This document shows positions 1-7,954 of a stretch of 64,000 bases of DNA, piece by piece. Origin of the DNA: Aliiroseovarius sp. PrR006 (lineage in GTDB: Bacteria > Pseudomonadota > Alphaproteobacteria > Rhodobacterales > Rhodobacteraceae); assembly GCF_010500215.1 (NCBI RefSeq), contig NZ_JAAGOY010000004.1, forward strand, positions 434,001-498,000, read 5' to 3'. Both the position numbers and the translations under genes were made by a program. The notes beneath the pieces are model-generated. The model saw only the letters and a list, made by a program, of their open reading frames with translations, did no database searches and was not told where the DNA came from. Every line of letters begins with the position of its first letter. Position 1 is the stretch's first letter.

Positions 1-381
1 TTCTGTGACCTCTACGCCAAACACGGCCAGAAACTCGGACGACAGGACGCGCGTCACATAGTACCCATCCGACGGCACCAGCAGGCGCTTGCCTGCCCCC
101 AGCGTTGCAAAAAGAGCGGCAGAAATGGCCGCCATCCCTGACGGAAGCGCTACGCAGGGTGCATCTTCCAAAATGGCCAACGCGTCTTCCAGAGCCTCCC
201 ATGTAGGATTGTCCACGCGCCCATAGCCGGGCGTGTCTGCGGGATCCCCGGGCAGATGGAACATCGAGCTTGTGGTGATCGGAAGCGCGATCGGATCGCC
301 TTTCGACAGCCCTTGCCCGCGGTGGTGCAACAGCTCGGCCGCACGGCTCAACGAATTGAAATCTTTGGATGTTTCGCGCAT
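1..381 (-). CDS. Cys/Met metabolism PLP-dependent enzyme (cystathionine gamma-lyase/synthase-like), 5' part only
   Basis: The first 127 codons of a gene read leftwards off the window edge; ATG at 381. The protein shows the family signature GYGRVDNPTWEALE near residues 49-62 (the Y-x-R-x-x-NPT region) and ALPSGMAAISAAL near residues 75-87, the Ser-Gly-Met stretch that contacts the cofactor phosphate. Both are typical of the trans-sulfuration enzymes (cystathionine gamma-lyase, cystathionine gamma-synthase, methionine gamma-lyase). The Schiff-base lysine and the residues that separate these activities lie outside the window, so the exact reaction cannot be given. It is expected to be cytosolic. 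It is separated from tRNA-Leu by about 50 bases and read in the same direction. Confidence 0.85.
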   Translation of the reverse strand, partial: MRETSKDFNSLSRAAELLHHRGQGLSKGDPIALPITTSSMFHLPGDPADTPGYGRVDNPTWEALEDALAILEDAPCVALPSGMAAISAALFATLGAGKRLLVPSDGYYVTRVLSSEFLAVFGVEVTE

Positions 382-434
382 AGCATGCTCCGGTCAGCCA
401 CCGGCAGTCATGTATCACGAATTCGGCGGGAAAT

Positions 435-520
435 TGGTGCCCAAGGTGGGACTCGAACCCACACGCCCGTGAAGGCGGGGGATTTTGAATCCCCTGCGTC
501 TACCATTCCGCCACTTGGGC
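435..520 (-). tRNA. tRNA-Leu (anticodon CAA)
   Basis: On the minus strand the gene starts GCCCAAG and closes with CTTGGGC, discriminator A and an encoded CCA, giving a perfect 7-bp acceptor stem. The T arm carries GGTTCGAGTCC. The anticodon loop TTCAAAA sits on the stem GGGGA/TCCCC and gives anticodon CAA, decoding UUG. A long variable arm (GCCTTCACGGGCGT) marks it as a class II tRNA, as expected for leucine. A promoter-like pair lies just upstream at 532-560. Confidence 0.97.
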
Positions 521-531
521 ACTGTTCGGTT

Positions 532-560
532 TGGATATCCAAGCAACGGGGCAAGGTCAA
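532..560 (-). promoter_or_regulatory. Sigma70-type promoter of tRNA-Leu
   Basis: On the minus strand TTGACC and TATCCA are separated by exactly 17 bases. The -10 lies 11 bases before the mature 5' end of tRNA-Leu. The match is by eye. Confidence 0.6.
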
Positions 561-597
561 CGGCATTTCCGACCCTGCCCCGTGCTATTTTTTGTCG

Positions 598-1950
598 TCA
601 GAACAAGACGCCGACCAGCCAGAGCGTGATGCCCGGGAAAGCCACCAGAACCACGACACGGATCAGGTCGGATAGGACGAAGGGCGCCACGCCGCGATAG
701 GTCGCACTCATCGGGATGTCGCGGGCCATCGAGTTGATGATGAACAGGTTCATCCCAACCGGCGGCGTGATCAATCCAACCTCAACCACGATCAGGGCGA
801 GGATGCCAAACCAGATGCCGGCCTCTTCCGGGGTCAGACCAAAGTCCAAGACCTCGATGATCGGATAGAAGATCGGAATGGTCAGCAGGATCATCGACAG
901 GCTGTCCATGACGCAACCAAAGACCAGATAGGCGATCAGCATCAGCGTCAACACCAGCAAAGGCGCATAGCCCTGTGCGGTCACCCATTCAGCCAACATC
1001 TGCGGGGCTTGCGTAAAGGCCAAGAACGAGTTGAAGATCTGCGCGCCCAGAACGATGAAGAAGATCATCGCGGTGGATTGAGCGGTGGCCAGTACGCTGT
1101 CCAAGAAGCCTTTCCAAGTCAGCCCCCCGGTCATCACACCGTAAAGACCCGTGGCAACGGCACCAACAGCGGCACCTTCGGTCGGGGTAAACAGCGCCTG
1201 AACGCCAACTTTCGACCAGTTCCAGTCGCCTGCGATCCCGCCCATCACAAGGCCAAAGATCACCACAACCGGCCAGATCGACAGAAGCGTCTTGAAGCGC
1301 TCAGTATAGGGAACGCGCTCTGCGGTGGTGGCGCTGTCGGGATTAATCCGAACCATCACGGCCACGGTCAACATATAGCCAAGCGCGGCCAGAATACCCG
1401 GCACCAGTGCCGCGATGAACATCTTCACGATGTTCTGCTCGGTCAGGATTGCGTAGATCACCAGAATAACCGACGGCGGGATCAGAATGCCCAATGTGCC
1501 GCCTGCGGCCAGAACACCAGTCGACAGTGCGTCGGAGTAGCCGCGTTTACGCATCTCGGGCAAAGCCACCTGCCCCATGGTCGACGCAGTTGCCAGAGAC
1601 GAGCCACAGACCGCGCCAAAGCCGGCACAGGCGCCAACAGCCGCCATCGCCACACCGCCCTTGCGGTGCCCCAGCCAGTCCGAGGCCGCGTTAAACAGCG
1701 CACCGGACATACCTGACTTGGTCGCGAATTGCCCCATCAAGAGGAACAGCGGCACAATCGACAACGAATAGCTTGAGAACGTGTCATACGAGAGCGTTTT
1801 CAGCTGGCTCAGCGTGACCGATGGACGTCCCATCATATACCAGATGCCAAAAAAGCCGGTCAGACCCATGGCCAGACCAATGGGCAGGCGCAGGAAGATC
1901 GCCAGAAGCATCAATGCAAAGGCGACAATCGCAAGTTCGATACCGGTCAT
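598..1950 (-). CDS. dctM: TRAP transporter large permease (DctM family)
   Basis: A 450-residue polytopic inner-membrane protein with about a dozen hydrophobic segments, the usual size for DctM. It opens with a hydrophobic helix followed by RLPIGLAMG. In TRAP systems the large subunit is the sodium-coupled permease that takes substrate from the periplasmic DctP protein. Its ATG overlaps the stop of the dctQ gene by four bases (ATGA), so the two are translationally coupled. The substrate cannot be read from the sequence: the nearest metabolic gene, the PLP enzyme at the window edge, is separated by a tRNA. The reading frame is intact. Confidence 0.93.
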   Translation of the reverse strand: MTGIELAIVAFALMLLAIFLRLPIGLAMGLTGFFGIWYMMGRPSVTLSQLKTLSYDTFSSYSLSIVPLFLLMGQFATKSGMSGALFNAASDWLGHRKGGVAMAAVGACAGFGAVCGSSLATASTMGQVALPEMRKRGYSDALSTGVLAAGGTLGILIPPSVILVIYAILTEQNIVKMFIAALVPGILAALGYMLTVAVMVRINPDSATTAERVPYTERFKTLLSIWPVVVIFGLVMGGIAGDWNWSKVGVQALFTPTEGAAVGAVATGLYGVMTGGLTWKGFLDSVLATAQSTAMIFFIVLGAQIFNSFLAFTQAPQMLAEWVTAQGYAPLLVLTLMLIAYLVFGCVMDSLSMILLTIPIFYPIIEVLDFGLTPEEAGIWFGILALIVVEVGLITPPVGMNLFIINSMARDIPMSATYRGVAPFVLSDLIRVVVLVAFPGITLWLVGVLF

Positions 1951-2531
1951 ACGCGTTGTTCCTTACCGTCAAGAACCCAGTTGAAGGATCGCCACATCGT
2001 GTAAATAGCGACCACAAGGAAGAATGCCGCGCCGATCAGGCACATGCCGAAGGGGATCCACAGGGGAACTTCCAGTTCGTAAGTGCTTTCGGCGAAAAAG
2101 GGCTTTGACCCCATGCCAAAGACGCTGCGGATAGCGTCAGATCCGAAGGGAAACTTCTCGCCAAAGCCCAGCCACAGACGCCACAGGATGATGAAGGCGG
2201 CCCCGGTCAGGAACACGTCGCCGATGAAGCCCAGAAGCGCCTGAATACGTTCGGGAAGGCGCGTGATGAAGATGTCAACGGTCACGTGGCCGCGTTTGAA
2301 CTGACACCACGGCATGAAGGCAAAGACGGCAACAGCGCAGCCCATCTCGACGATCTCGAAGTCGCCTTTGACCGGTGCCAGACCATAGCCCGACAATGCC
2401 CGCCCGATGATCGACACCACTGTGGTCATTGCGATGCCAACCAGAACGGCACCCCCCGAATACGCCATCCAGCGGCTCAGGAATTCCATGATACGCCCCA
2501 CCCGGAGCTCGGCAGATTTCGCGATCGCCAC
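1947..2531 (-). CDS. dctQ: TRAP transporter small permease (DctQ family)
   Basis: A 194-residue protein with four predicted membrane helices, as in DctQ proteins. It includes the conserved WCQFKRGHVTVDIF stretch after the second helix (compare W-x-x-V-x-x-R-x-x-H-I in the family). It partners the large permease encoded directly downstream. The start is GTG at 2531 behind GGGGGAAGG. The gene lies 104 bases after dctP, and that gap contains a terminator-like hairpin, so dctQM may be expressed below dctP. Confidence 0.92.
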   Translation of the reverse strand: MAIAKSAELRVGRIMEFLSRWMAYSGGAVLVGIAMTTVVSIIGRALSGYGLAPVKGDFEIVEMGCAVAVFAFMPWCQFKRGHVTVDIFITRLPERIQALLGFIGDVFLTGAAFIILWRLWLGFGEKFPFGSDAIRSVFGMGSKPFFAESTYELEVPLWIPFGMCLIGAAFFLVVAIYTMWRSFNWVLDGKEQRV

Positions 2532-2580
2532 GACCTTCCCCCTTCTAACCGTTCAGCACGGGCCTTGATGCCCTTGCTTC

Positions 2581-2618
2581 AAAGAAAAACTCCGGGCAGC
2601 CCAACAGGCCACCCGGAG
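2581..2618 (-). terminator. Attenuator-like terminator between dctP and dctQ
   Basis: Read on the minus strand, CTCCGGG pairs with CCCGGAG seven bp apart from an internal GC-rich arm, followed by TTTTTCTTT. It lies just after the dctP stop and before dctQM. Partial termination here would give more binding protein than permease, the stoichiometry TRAP systems need. Confidence 0.7.
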
Positions 2619-2635
2619 CTGTGTGTGTTACCAGA

Positions 2636-3673
2636 TCACTGGTCCGAGTATTTAGCAACCAGCTCTTTCGCCAGTGCGACCATACCTTCGCCGTCCAGAC
2701 CTTTCGAGGTCATGTCAGCAGCCCAAGCTTCAACTTGCTTGTCACCCATTGCGCGGATTTCAGCCACCAGAGCCGGGTCCAGTTCGTGGATGTTGTTGTC
2801 AGTGCCTGCAACGATCTCGCGGCCGATGACGTCACCTTTATCGAACGAAGCGCCTGCCCAAGCCGAAGCTTCCAGACCCGAGTTTGCGTCGATGACGGCT
2901 TTCAGGTCATCCGGCAGACCGGCATAGGTGTCTTTGTTCATCGCCCAGATGAAGAAGGTGTTGTACAGCGAACGGTCACCGGGGATCTCGGTGTGGCTGT
3001 CTGCCAGTTCATGCACTTTCAGCGGCGGTACGATTTCCCACGGAATTACACCACCTTCAACAACGCCTTTCGACAGGCTTTCCGGGAAGGTCGGGAGCGG
3101 CATGCCAACCGGCGTTGCGCCCAGCGTTTCAAACAGGGTGTTTGCCTGACGCGACGGACCGCGCAGTTTCAGACCTTCAAAGTCCGACAGAGCTGCAACC
3201 GGCTCGCCTTTTTTGTGGATAACGCCCGGGCCGTGTACGTGAACAGCCAACAGTTTGACGTCGCCCATACGCTCCATCAGGTACTTTTCCGAGAACTCCC
3301 AAGCGGCTTTCGACGACGCAGCTGCATTGCGCGAGGTCATGAAGGGCAGTTCAAAGGCTTCAGCTTCCGGGAAACGGCCCGGGGTGTATGCGGGCAGCGC
3401 CCAGCCACAGTCGATCACGCCATCACGGATCTGGTCATACAGAGCCTGCGGCTTACCGCCCAGCTGCATAGCCGGATAGAGTTCAACCTTGATGCGGCCA
3501 CCCGAGTCTTTTTCGATCTTCTCGGCCCACGGCGCCATGAAGTACAGCGGGGTCGAGCCCTTCGGCGGCAGGAAGTGCTGGCAGCGCAGCGTGACGTCCT
3601 GTGCAAAGCTGGCGGTTGCACTCAGTCCAAGTGCAAAGGCACCTGCCAAGGTGGCTTTCATGGTAAGTTTCAT
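2636..3673 (-). CDS. dctP: TRAP transporter substrate-binding protein (DctP family)
   Basis: A 345-residue periplasmic solute-binding protein. The start chosen is ATG 3673, preceded by GGGAGGAAG and followed by a clean signal peptide (MKLTMKATLAGAFALGLSA, cleavage near ASFAQD). An earlier in-frame start at 3688 would put the ribosome site inside the gene. Family features include the RGPSRQANTLFETLGATPVGMP region (residues about 170-190), which carries the conserved arginine that binds substrate carboxylates in DctP proteins. The ligand is therefore probably an organic acid, but its identity is unknown. It is first in a dctPQM operon. Confidence 0.93.
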   Translation of the reverse strand: MKLTMKATLAGAFALGLSATASFAQDVTLRCQHFLPPKGSTPLYFMAPWAEKIEKDSGGRIKVELYPAMQLGGKPQALYDQIRDGVIDCGWALPAYTPGRFPEAEAFELPFMTSRNAAASSKAAWEFSEKYLMERMGDVKLLAVHVHGPGVIHKKGEPVAALSDFEGLKLRGPSRQANTLFETLGATPVGMPLPTFPESLSKGVVEGGVIPWEIVPPLKVHELADSHTEIPGDRSLYNTFFIWAMNKDTYAGLPDDLKAVIDANSGLEASAWAGASFDKGDVIGREIVAGTDNNIHELDPALVAEIRAMGDKQVEAWAADMTSKGLDGEGMVALAKELVAKYSDQ

Positions 3674-4200
3674 ATCGCTTCCTCCCAACGCGAGTGTGTT
3701 TCAGCTGCCAAGGCACCTGCCCCGACAATTGACGACAATACAAACAGGCTCGGCTGACTCGTGCAAGCTTTTTTGACCACCCGGTCGGCTTTGTTGATCC
3801 TGTCGCTGAAATTTGTGTAAACAATATTCGTTGCGTTCGCAACATTGTATCTAGAATAAGAGTATTTCTACGATTTTACTGCAAACGGACTGTTATTTCG
3901 CTTATCGGAATCTACACCCCGGATCACATAATGAACCGAAAGGAATCACAGATTTCATAACGTACATGTCACGATGGCGCACACATCAATGCTCTCAGCC
4001 CCGTGTGAACCAGTAACCTAAACACTTTGAGATGTGATGTTTGACGAAGGGTACCCGCGCCACAGATACAAACTCGGCGACTTTGGCACCAACGCACTAT
4101 TCCAGTCAGTTTACCGCCCTAATCACTGACATCAAGAACAGCTCTCTTGACCTTGGGCCACGCGCATGTTTCGTCAGGTACAAGAATAAAGGGCACGAGC
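3674..4200. promoter_or_regulatory. Long divergent intergenic region between dctP and the YqaA-like gene
   Basis: About 530 AT-richer bases with no credible gene. It should hold the divergent promoters of the TRAP operon and of the yqaA-dsbB pair. It contains the palindrome described at 3830-3843 and several A/T-rich stretches. No riboswitch or RNA gene was recognised here. Confidence 0.5.
3830..3843. promoter_or_regulatory. Palindrome, candidate operator of the TRAP operon
   Basis: GTTGCG-TT-CGCAAC is a perfect 6-bp inverted repeat, about 157 bases upstream of the dctP start in an AT-rich setting. Such sites are common operators for GntR, IclR or LacI regulators of TRAP systems. No regulator gene is adjacent, so the protein is unknown. 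Confidence 0.4.
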
Positions 4201-4779
4201 ATGGTTAAACGACTTTACGATTGGACGATGGGTCTGGCCAACACGCCCCACGCGCTTTGGGCGCTGGCGGTGGTGGCCTTTCTGGAAAGCTCGGTCTTTC
4301 CGATCCCGCCAGATGTACTGATGATTCCCATGATCATCGCCCGCCCCTCGCGCGCGTTCGTGATCGCAGGTGTCGCGCTGGTCGCCTCGGTTCTGGGGGG
4401 CATGTTCGGCTATTACATCGGCTGGGGCATGTTCGAGACCGTCGGACGTCCCGTGCTAGAGTTCTACGGCAAGGACGCCTATTTCGACGAATTCGCCACG
4501 CGCTATAATGAATGGGGTGCCTGGGCCGTCCTGATCGCGGGCGTCACCCCCTTCCCCTATAAGGTCATCACGATCCTGTCGGGCGCGACCGGGCTGAACT
4601 TCGCCGTCTTTATGGTGGCAAGTATCATCGCCCGCGGACTGCGCTTCTTCATCGTGGCAGGCTTGCTGTGGAAATTCGGCGCGCCGATCCGTGACTTCAT
4701 CGAACGCAGGCTGGGCCTGATGTTTTCTCTGTTCTGCCTGCTGCTTGTCGGCGGTTTCTATGTGGTGAAATTTCTATGA
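4201..4779 (+). CDS. YqaA family membrane protein (VTT/DedA-like)
   Basis: A 192-residue inner-membrane protein with about five hydrophobic segments. The motif AGVTPFPYKVITILSGATGLN (residues 118-138) matches the proline-rich re-entrant loop of YqaA/DedA-type VTT-domain proteins, and the early ESSVFPIPPDV is the matching first loop. Members are implicated in lipid scrambling or membrane homeostasis; this copy has no defined role. The start is ATG 4201, since the upstream extension to 4147 has no hydrophobic or conserved content. Its stop overlaps the dsbB start (ATGA), so the two are co-translated. Confidence 0.85.
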   Translation: MVKRLYDWTMGLANTPHALWALAVVAFLESSVFPIPPDVLMIPMIIARPSRAFVIAGVALVASVLGGMFGYYIGWGMFETVGRPVLEFYGKDAYFDEFATRYNEWGAWAVLIAGVTPFPYKVITILSGATGLNFAVFMVASIIARGLRFFIVAGLLWKFGAPIRDFIERRLGLMFSLFCLLLVGGFYVVKFL

Positions 4780-5276
4780 GCATTCTTGACCGTCTTTCGA
4801 CCAAAACCCTAATCATCGCAGCCGCTCTGGCTTCGGCCAGCATTCTGGCGGGGGCCTTCATCTTTCAGGCTTTGGGATACGCGCCGTGCAAAATGTGCCT
4901 GTGGCAGCGCTGGCCCCACGCGATTGCGATCGCACTGGGTGGTGCCGCACTGGCCACCAAAATGCACCTTCTGCGCTGGGTGGGCGCGCTGAACATGGCT
5001 GTGTCCGCCGGACTTGGCTTCTACCACTCTGGTGTCGAGCGGAAATTGTGGGAGGGTCCGTCGTCTTGCTCTGGCGGAGGTGTAGGCAACTTGTCGGTCG
5101 ACGACCTGCTGGCGCAGATCCAAGCCGCCCCGCTGATCCGCTGTGACGAAATCCCGTGGCGCCTGTCCGACATGATCCCGATTGAGGCACTGGACATTAC
5201 CATGGCCAACTTCAACGCCGTTGGGTCATTGGTTTTTATGGCACTATGGATCGTCGCGGCTCGCCGCGCAGATTAA
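4776..5276 (+). CDS. dsbB: Disulfide bond formation protein B
   Basis: A 166-residue protein with four membrane helices. C38-x-x-C41 in APCKMCLWQRWPH is the quinone-proximal pair, and C98/C123 form the second periplasmic pair, the standard DsbB arrangement. It reoxidises the periplasmic thiol oxidase DsbA and passes electrons to quinone. It is translationally coupled to the YqaA-like gene upstream and converges with trmJ, overlapping it by four bases at the 3' ends. No dsbA is present in the window. Confidence 0.93.
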   Translation: MSILDRLSTKTLIIAAALASASILAGAFIFQALGYAPCKMCLWQRWPHAIAIALGGAALATKMHLLRWVGALNMAVSAGLGFYHSGVERKLWEGPSSCSGGGVGNLSVDDLLAQIQAAPLIRCDEIPWRLSDMIPIEALDITMANFNAVGSLVFMALWIVAARRAD

Positions 5277-6022
5277 TCCTTGTTGCGCAATAGCTGACGC
5301 AAAATTCCATGGAACATCTGAACGTCCAGACGGCTCAGGTTCAGACGGCTCCACATATTGCGTTGCGTGATCTTCATCACTTCCGCCTTGGTCTCGGGGA
5401 AGAAATATCCTGCCTCGTCCAGACGCTTTTCATAGTGCTCGGCTAGCTTTTCGACCTCGATCGCGCTTGCGGGGTCGCTGCTGGCCCATTCCATCACATG
5501 ATGCGCGGTCTCGTGGCTTTGGCGACGATATTCATAGGCCGTCAAAAGCACGCATTGCGCTAGGTTCAGGGATGCGAATTCCGGGTTCACGGGGACCGAG
5601 ATCAGGGCATTCGCCCGCGCGACCTCATCATTCTCAAGACCCGTACGCTCCGGGCCGAACAGCACGGCGACCTTCTTGCCCTGAAGGCGCATCTGGCGGG
5701 CTTCCTCCATGGCGCGTTCGGGACTCAGCACCGGTTTCGCCAAATCGCGCGACCGCGCAGTCGTCGCATAGACATAGTCGCAATCGCCGATCCCCTCGGC
5801 CAATGTGTCATAGACCCCTGCCGCATCCAGAACCCGTCCCGCACCCGAGGCCATTGCAACGGCGGATTGGTTCGGCCAGCCATCACGCGGCGCGATGATC
5901 CGCATCCGCTCCAACCCGAAATTGAGCATCGCACGGGCTGCCGCGCCGATGTTTTCCCCCATCTGAGGGCGTACCAGTACGATTTCAGGCTGTGGTCCCA
6001 GCGGGGTCTCGGGGGTATCCAT
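5273..6022 (-). CDS. trmJ: tRNA/rRNA 2'-O-methyltransferase, TrmJ (SpoU/TrmH superfamily)
   Basis: About 249 residues. The N-terminal half carries SPOUT superfamily signatures: VRPQMGENIGAAARAM (motif 1), VAVLFGPERTGLENDEV (motif 2, the S-adenosylmethionine knot) and SLNLAQCVLLTAYEY (motif 3). The C-terminal helical extension is typical of TrmJ, which methylates the ribose of nucleotide 32 in tRNAs. Starts at TTG 6040 or ATG 6022 are possible; ATG is preferred because MDTPETPLGPQPEIVLVRPQ begins just before the conserved domain. Confidence 0.88.
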   Translation of the reverse strand: MDTPETPLGPQPEIVLVRPQMGENIGAAARAMLNFGLERMRIIAPRDGWPNQSAVAMASGAGRVLDAAGVYDTLAEGIGDCDYVYATTARSRDLAKPVLSPERAMEEARQMRLQGKKVAVLFGPERTGLENDEVARANALISVPVNPEFASLNLAQCVLLTAYEYRRQSHETAHHVMEWASSDPASAIEVEKLAEHYEKRLDEAGYFFPETKAEVMKITQRNMWSRLNLSRLDVQMFHGILRQLLRNKD

Positions 6023-6095
6023 TGCGGCATTCTCTTTCAATTGGTCGGGCGCGTGATACGCTGAGCAGGATCATTCGGCAAGCAGGAGCTTCCCC

Positions 6096-6425
6096 ATGGC
6101 TTATGACAGCGGTCTTTATGAAATCCTCAAAGACGATCTGGGCGACCGTCCCGATCTGGTGGAAAAGAAGATGTTCGGCGGTATTGCCTTCATGCTGAAC
6201 GGCAACATGCTGTGCGGTGTGCACAAGGTCGGCGCGATGTACCGGGTGGGAAAAGAGCATGAGACACAAGCGCTTGCCCTACCCGGCGCCCGCAAGATGG
6301 ATTTCACAGGGCGCCCGATGGGCGGGTTCATCGACGCGGGTGAAGAGGCAATGGCGGATGACGACACCCGCGCCGAATTATTGCGTCTGGCCGTCGATTT
6401 CGTCTCCTCCCTGCCCGCAAAGTAA
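6096..6425 (+). CDS. TfoX/Sxy N-terminal domain protein
   Basis: A 109-residue single-domain protein. The core DLVEKKMFGGIAFMLNGNMLCGV (residues about 19-41) is the hallmark of the TfoX N-terminal domain, known from the competence regulator Sxy/TfoX. Stand-alone versions are common in alphaproteobacteria and have no demonstrated role in competence. A ribosome site (AGGAG) precedes the ATG. It is divergent from trmJ, with 73 bases between starts, and 69 bases ahead of the ThiE-like gene, with which it may be co-transcribed. Confidence 0.85.
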   Translation: MAYDSGLYEILKDDLGDRPDLVEKKMFGGIAFMLNGNMLCGVHKVGAMYRVGKEHETQALALPGARKMDFTGRPMGGFIDAGEEAMADDDTRAELLRLAVDFVSSLPAK

Positions 6426-6494
6426 CGCCTACGCTTGCAATAGCGCCAAACCCGGCTATGAAGCCTTTCAGACAGAACAAAGAGGATCGCGCAG

Positions 6495-7124
6495 ATGTCC
6501 GATACTGAAATGGACCGCCCCCAGCTTTATCTTGTGACGCCGCCCGAGATCGAGCTGTCGCGCTTTCCCACCGAGCTGGCCAAGGTGCTGGATACATTCG
6601 ACACCGCCTGCTTGCGCCTGTCGCTGGCCACCACGGACGAAGACCGCATCACGCGCGCCGCTGACGCCTGTCGCGAGGTCGCCCATGCCCGCGACGTGCC
6701 GATCGTGATCGCAGAACACGCGCTGCTGGTCGAGCGTCTGGGGCTGGATGGTGTGCATCTGGGCGACGGCGCGCGTCGCGTACGCAAGACCCGCGACGAT
6801 CTGGGCGCAGATGCGATCGTGGGCGCATACTGCGCCGCCTCGCGTCATGACGGGATGAACGCAGGCGAAACTGGCGCGGATTACGTCAGCTTTGGCCCCG
6901 CTGGGTCGACCCCGCTGGGTGACGGCACCCGCGCAGAACATGACCTGTTTGCATGGTGGAGCCAGATGATCGAAGTGCCTGTGGTCGCAGAAGGCGCGTT
7001 GGATGAAGACACGATCCGCGCCCTTGCCCCGGTCACCGATTTCTTTGCCATCGGAGAAGAGATCTGGCGCACCGAGGATCCCTCGGCCACGCTGCACCGC
7101 TTGCTGGCGGCAATGAACGGTTAA
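6495..7124 (+). CDS. Thiamine-phosphate synthase-like protein (ThiE/TenI family)
   Basis: A 209-residue TIM-barrel protein with ThiE-type landmarks: LYLVTPPE at the N terminus, PIVIAEHALLVERLGLDGVHLG (residues about 72-93), and GADYVSFGPAGSTPLG (residues about 129-144) at the position of the ThiE phosphate-binding GPxxxTxTK. That last motif is degenerate (no TxTK) and no thiamine gene lies nearby, so true thiamine-phosphate synthase activity is uncertain; a TenI-like or divergent role is possible. AGAGGA precedes the ATG. Its last four bases overlap the 3' end of olsA on the opposite strand. Confidence 0.72.
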   Translation: MSDTEMDRPQLYLVTPPEIELSRFPTELAKVLDTFDTACLRLSLATTDEDRITRAADACREVAHARDVPIVIAEHALLVERLGLDGVHLGDGARRVRKTRDDLGADAIVGAYCAASRHDGMNAGETGADYVSFGPAGSTPLGDGTRAEHDLFAWWSQMIEVPVVAEGALDEDTIRALAPVTDFFAIGEEIWRTEDPSATLHRLLAAMNG

Positions 7125-7954
7125 CGTTCGACGTTCAAATCGCCAAGACCTTCACGAATGGCCGCCTCGCAATGGGCGGCCAATTCTTTTCGGCCTTTGA
7201 ACTCCGACACCTTCACCGGTTGGTGATAGACCAGTTCGACCTGCCCTTGGCGCCTCACAGCCAAGGTCTGCAGCAAATGCGGCCCGAACTCCATATCGCC
7301 CCACCAACCATAGAAACGAGGGTCACGGCCTTCCGGCGCGAAATAGCGAATTGTGACGGGTTGCACCCACATGAAATCCCGCAGGTCAGGCGTAAAGAAC
7401 GCAGCAAAGAGTGTTGATTTAAAGGGCAAAACCCTCTGACTGTCCGAGGACGTCCCTTCGGGGAAAAAGAGCAGCTTATGTCCGGCCATCAGACGGGTGC
7501 GGAAGACCTCGATCTGACTTTGCGCCTCTTTCCGGTCGCGGTTGATGAACACCGTCCCCGTCGCGCGCGCAAGCCAGCCAATACCGGGCCAACCCGCGAC
7601 TTCGGATTTCGACACGAAATACACCCGTTTGCGCGCGTTCAGCGAGAATATGTCTAGCCATCCTGCGTGATTGGCCACCACCGCCCCCTTCTGGCGCATC
7701 GGCTGTCCATTCGTCGTGAACCGAATGCCGAGGATCCGAAAGGCGTTGCGACATACGAACTGCGTAATACGTGGCGTAACTGGCCGCTGCGTGCCAAAAA
7801 TCGGGCGTTCAAACAGCCGTACCAGCAATAGCAAGATCAAACCGCCAAAGACCAGAATGCCAAGTGGCAATCCGCGCCGAACAATACGCAAATACTCTAA
7901 TTTCGTGGGGTGAAACGCGTGCGGTTCGTTCCCGCCCTGCCATGTCGCATTCAT
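7121..7954 (-). CDS. olsA: Lyso-ornithine lipid O-acyltransferase (PlsC family)
   Basis: A 277-residue acyltransferase with an N-terminal membrane helix (residues about 30-48). NHAGWLD is the catalytic HX4D motif, FINRDRKEAQ and FFPEGTSSD are the acyl-acceptor binding blocks. PlsC-family enzymes acylate lysophospholipids. Direct coupling to olsB (ATGA overlap, with AGGAG inside the end of olsB) argues that this one is OlsA, which adds the second acyl chain to lyso-ornithine lipid. It could still also work on lysophosphatidic acid. Confidence 0.83.
   Translation of the reverse strand: MNATWQGGNEPHAFHPTKLEYLRIVRRGLPLGILVFGGLILLLLVRLFERPIFGTQRPVTPRITQFVCRNAFRILGIRFTTNGQPMRQKGAVVANHAGWLDIFSLNARKRVYFVSKSEVAGWPGIGWLARATGTVFINRDRKEAQSQIEVFRTRLMAGHKLLFFPEGTSSDSQRVLPFKSTLFAAFFTPDLRDFMWVQPVTIRYFAPEGRDPRFYGWWGDMEFGPHLLQTLAVRRQGQVELVYHQPVKVSEFKGRKELAAHCEAAIREGLGDLNVER

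Noticed and set aside
2621-3757. Plus-strand 378-codon frame over dctP
   Set aside because: Antisense shadow of dctP; the dctP frame has a signal peptide and conserved blocks.
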